Shown here: one piece after another, positions 61,741 through 64,000 of the stretch
Numbering within the stretch: the stretch's first letter is position 1
Layout: each line of letters starts with the position of its first letter
Program-made: the position numbers and the translations under genes
The notes under the pieces: model-generated
What the model was told of the DNA's origin: nothing
Seen by the model: the letters and a program-made list of their open reading frames with translations, nothing else
Databases searched by the model: none
NCBI GenBank assembly: GCA_031548435.1
Contig: JAVBRA010000008.1
Span: 1-64,000, forward strand
Reading direction: 5' to 3'
DNA: 64,000 nucleotides
From: JAVBRA01 sp031548435
Lineage (GTDB): Bacteria; Bacteroidota; Bacteroidia; Bacteroidales; Rikenellaceae

Positions 61741-61767
61741 TGAACTTTTTCGCAAAAAAGTTCAGAT
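61741..61767. repeat. Small inverted repeat before the lysS promoter
   Basis: TGAACTTTTT (61741-61750) can pair with AAAAAGTTCA (61756-61765); three to five bases separate the arms. Its role is unclear: it may be a second terminator-like element between the peptidase gene and lysS. Confidence 0.45.
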
Positions 61768-61801
61768 GGAGTATCGGGGCAGCACAATCTCCGATTTTGT
61801 T

Positions 61802-61809
61802 TATCTTTG
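61802..61809 (+). promoter_or_regulatory. -7 element of lysS
   Basis: TATCTTTG, an exact match, 20 bases before the lysS ATG. No clear -33 at normal spacing. Confidence 0.6.
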
Positions 61810-61829
61810 CGGTTTCTAACGACAACGAT

Positions 61830-63548
61830 ATGGAGTACAGTGAACAGGAGCTGATCCGGCGTAATTCGCTGGTTCAGTTGCGTGAGTTGGGCATCGAGCC
61901 TTATCCGGCGGTGATGTTCGAGGTGAATGCCGACACGGCCGGGATTGCCGCGGAGTATTCTCCGGAGAAGGGGAATTTCCAGCAGGTTTCGATCGCCGGA
62001 AGGATGATGAGCCGCCGCATCATGGGCAGCGCGTCGTTTTTCGAGTTACAGGACGACAAGGGGCGCATCCAGGTTTACGTCAAGCGCGACGAGATCTGCC
62101 CGCCGGACGATTCCACCCTATATAACACCGTATTTAAGAAGCTGTTGGACATCGGCGACATCGTCGGGATCAATGGATTCGTTTTCATCACCCAGACGGG
62201 CGAGTTGTCGATCCACTGCAAGGAGCTGACGGTACTGAGCAAATCGTTGCGGCCGCTGCCCATCGTCAAGGAAAAAGACGGGCAGGTGTTCGACGCATTC
62301 ACCGATCCCGAGCAGCGCTACCGCATGCGGTACGTCGACCTGATCGTCAACCCGCAGATACGGGAAGTGTTTGTCAAACGCACCCGGCTGATGAACACCA
62401 TGCGCGAATTCTTCAACTCGAAAGGCTACCTGGAGGTGGAAACGCCCATCCTGCAACCGATCCCCGGCGGAGCGGCCGCGCGGCCGTTCATCACGCACCA
62501 CAACGCCCTCGACATACCGCTTTACCTGCGCATCGCCAACGAACTGTACCTCAAACGGCTGATCGTCGGCGGGTTCGAAGGGGTGTACGAATTCGCAAAA
62601 GATTTCCGCAACGAGGGAATGGATCGTACGCACAACCCCGAGTTCACGGTAATGGAAATATACGTGGCCTACAAAGACTACTTCTGGATGATGGAGTTCA
62701 CCGAGGAGATGATCGAGAAGGTGGCCGTGGCGCTCAACGGCACCACCCAACTGACCGTGGGCGAGCGCCAGATCGACTTCAAACGCCCGTTCCGCCGGGT
62801 GACCATGACCGACGCCATCCGCGAGAAAACCGGCTTCGACATCACCGGCAAAAGCCACGAGGAACTGCTCGACGCCTGCAAAAAACTGAAAGTGGAAACC
62901 GACCCGACCATGGGCGTGGGCAAGCTCATCGACGCCATCTTCGGACAGTATTGCGAGGAAGACCTCGTGCAGCCGACCTTCGTGATGGACTACCCGACCG
63001 AAATGTCGCCCCTGTGCAAAAAACACCGTTCGAACCCCGAGCTGACCGAACGCTTCGAACTGTTCGTCAACGGGCGCGAACTGTGCAACGCCTACTCCGA
63101 ACTGAACGACCCCGTCGACCAACTCGACCGCTTCCAGGAACAGCTGAAGCTGTCGGAAAAAGGTGACGACGAGGCGATGTTCATCGACATGGATTTCGTG
63201 CGTGCGCTCGAATACGGCATGCCCACCTGCTCGGGCATGGGCATCGGCATCGACCGCCTGCTGATGCTGATGACCAACCAGAGCTCGATCCAGGACGTAC
63301 TGCTTTTTCCGCAAATGAGGCCCGAAAAAACCATGCAGAAAGACGGCGCGGAAGTGTTCGCCCGCATCGGCGTATCCGAAGAGTGGGCGGCCGTGCTCGA
63401 CAAAATGAGCATCTTCACGGTCGAAGCGCTCAAAAAATACGCGGCAGGGAAATTGCATAACGACCTGTGTGGCTTTAACAAAAAGAACAAGCTCGGACTG
63501 AAAAACCCGTCGCTCGAAGAGGTCAAGGGCTGGACAGGGGAGGTTTAA
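61830..63548 (+). CDS. lysS: Lysyl-tRNA synthetase, class II
   Basis: Charges tRNA-Lys. 572 residues from the ATG at 61830. N-terminal OB anticodon domain (about 45-150), then the class II core: [15 protein letters not shown] (motif 1), [20 protein letters not shown] (motif 2) and [15 protein letters not shown] (motif 3). A C-terminal extension (about 510-572, with [20 protein letters not shown]), usual in Bacteroidota LysS, follows. The longer open frame upstream is non-homologous. Confidence 0.96.
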   Translation: MEYSEQELIRRNSLVQLRELGIEPYPAVMFEVNADTAGIAAEYSPEKGNFQQVSIAGRMMSRRIMGSASFFELQDDKGRIQVYVKRDEICPPDDSTLYNTVFKKLLDIGDIVGINGFVFITQTGELSIHCKELTVLSKSLRPLPIVKEKDGQVFDAFTDPEQRYRMRYVDLIVNPQIREVFVKRTRLMNTMREFFNSKGYLEVETPILQPIPGGAAARPFITHHNALDIPLYLRIANELYLKRLIVGGFEGVYEFAKDFRNEGMDRTHNPEFTVMEIYVAYKDYFWMMEFTEEMIEKVAVALNGTTQLTVGERQIDFKRPFRRVTMTDAIREKTGFDITGKSHEELLDACKKLKVETDPTMGVGKLIDAIFGQYCEEDLVQPTFVMDYPTEMSPLCKKHRSNPELTERFELFVNGRELCNAYSELNDPVDQLDRFQEQLKLSEKGDDEAMFIDMDFVRALEYGMPTCSGMGIGIDRLLMLMTNQSSIQDVLLFPQMRPEKTMQKDGAEVFARIGVSEEWAAVLDKMSIFTVEALKKYAAGKLHNDLCGFNKKNKLGLKNPSLEEVKGWTGEV

Positions 63549-63568
63549 TTAAAACGTCAATTGCGATT

Positions 63569-64000
63569 ATGAAAAAGATCGCCGTTATCGCCTGCCTGCT
63601 TTTGTTGTCGGCACCCTCTTCTTTTGCGCAGAACGACCTTCCCGCATCGTTCGCGGATCTTCTGTCAAGGGCCAGGATGTCGTTTACGGCACCGGAGGGA
63701 TATACCGAAGTCGACATCGTGGAAAATCCGCACATGAGCTATGACTATGCGCTCAGGCATCCGACGGCCGGGTTCGAGATCCGCTACACCGTCCGCCCGA
63801 TGGATGTGGTGTTGCAGGATTATGAGCGATTGATCTCCGAAGGCGCCACGATGATCCATCCCAACAACTGGCTTCCGATGTCGGCCTTGGCGACATTCGC
63901 CAACATAGGCGGCGACATAGAGGGCGGAGGCTTCGGCCCCTTGCCGGAGGAGGGCGTCAAGGTGGAATTCAATGCCGACAGCGGTCTGGCCGGAGCCTGT
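63569..64000 (+). CDS. Secreted protein of unknown function, cut by the window edge
   Basis: Starts at the ATG at 63569, 20 bases after lysS, with a signal peptide (MKKIAVIACLLLLSAPSSFAQ). The 144 visible codons show a mixed domain (FTAPEGYTEVDIVENPHMSYD, then FEIRYTVRPMD) and a Gly-rich stretch near the edge. No family is recognised. It may be transcribed with lysS, as no terminator separates them. Confidence 0.7.
   Translation, partial: MKKIAVIACLLLLSAPSSFAQNDLPASFADLLSRARMSFTAPEGYTEVDIVENPHMSYDYALRHPTAGFEIRYTVRPMDVVLQDYERLISEGATMIHPNNWLPMSALATFANIGGDIEGGGFGPLPEEGVKVEFNADSGLAGAC

Noticed and set aside
58998..61787. A 929-codon open frame on the minus strand opposite the S9 peptidase
   Set aside because: Shadow of a strongly supported gene with triad and signal peptide; no motifs of its own.
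1..64000. tRNA, rRNA, CRISPR arrays, IS elements, integrases
   Set aside because: I looked in the gaps on both strands and saw no cloverleaf, spaced repeats, transposase or terminal inverted repeats. A tRNAscan or ISfinder run would settle it.

Overview
The window looks like a stretch of Bacteroidota chromosome, most likely from the order Bacteroidales and close to Alistipes/Rikenellaceae. This is inferred from several signs. Promoters follow the Bacteroidota pattern (TTTG, 19-20 bases, TAnnTTTG), and starts are rarely preceded by a Shine-Dalgarno sequence. There are many short lipoprotein signals, NVEALA-type peptides and BF3164-like propeller lipoproteins, a futalosine-pathway menaquinone gene (mqnC), and GC-rich codons. 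Most genes are chromosomal housekeeping genes. I saw no tRNA, rRNA, IS element, integrase, phage gene or CRISPR array. One degraded surface-protein fragment is present.

Layout. 264-9633 (minus) is one long operon for the cell envelope: porin-like barrel, imelysin-like lipoprotein, di-heme oxidoreductase lipoprotein, second porin, mono-heme lipoprotein, double Rid-domain protein and a fused CcsBA cytochrome c maturation protein. The last gene would build the c-type hemes used by the earlier ones. 9974-11265 (plus) is a divergent pair: a RIC-like hemerythrin protein and a LuxR-type regulator whose receiver lacks its phospho-acceptor. 12517-16375 (minus) is a methionine operon (metY-metX-hom) behind a SAM-I riboswitch and a 28-codon leader ORF. 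16479-23960 (minus) holds a DUF4139 protein, mutS2, a lipid-kinase/small-membrane-protein cluster and pepD. 24250-32182 has glyA, a first NVEALA/propeller pair on the minus strand, uvrB and a large MG2/plug-like secreted protein.

32295-35266 (minus) has a membrane-anchored protein of unknown function, a gene remnant and a uridine-kinase-like nucleoside kinase. 35490-38372 (plus) is wbqC-like, pdxA and mqnC. 38362-41291 (minus) is a second, larger NVEALA module that seems to be decaying: it has one frameshifted gene and one gene with no normal start codon. 41542-49568 (plus) is a metal ABC permease behind a switch-like leader, an LptF/G permease, ribBA, fmt, leuS and a secreted TonB-C-domain protein. 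49728-51689 (plus) is a BlaI-type repressor and an M56 peptidase fused to a TonB C-terminal domain, with a palindromic operator inside the promoter. 51749-57043 (minus) is floA-nfeD-SPOR-like protein, then trkH with an orphan sensor-like protein. 57272-63548 is a flippase (minus), a DPP-IV-like S9 peptidase and lysS (both plus). The right edge cuts a secreted protein of unknown function.

The strongest leads are four. (1) The duplicated NVEALA module, in which each peptide gene is followed by a strong hairpin before the propeller lipoprotein gene. (2) The competing-hairpin leader ahead of the metal permease. (3) The Met/Cys-ending leader ORF between the SAM riboswitch and metY. (4) The hemerythrin/pseudo-receiver pair, with a terminator-like hairpin in its leader.
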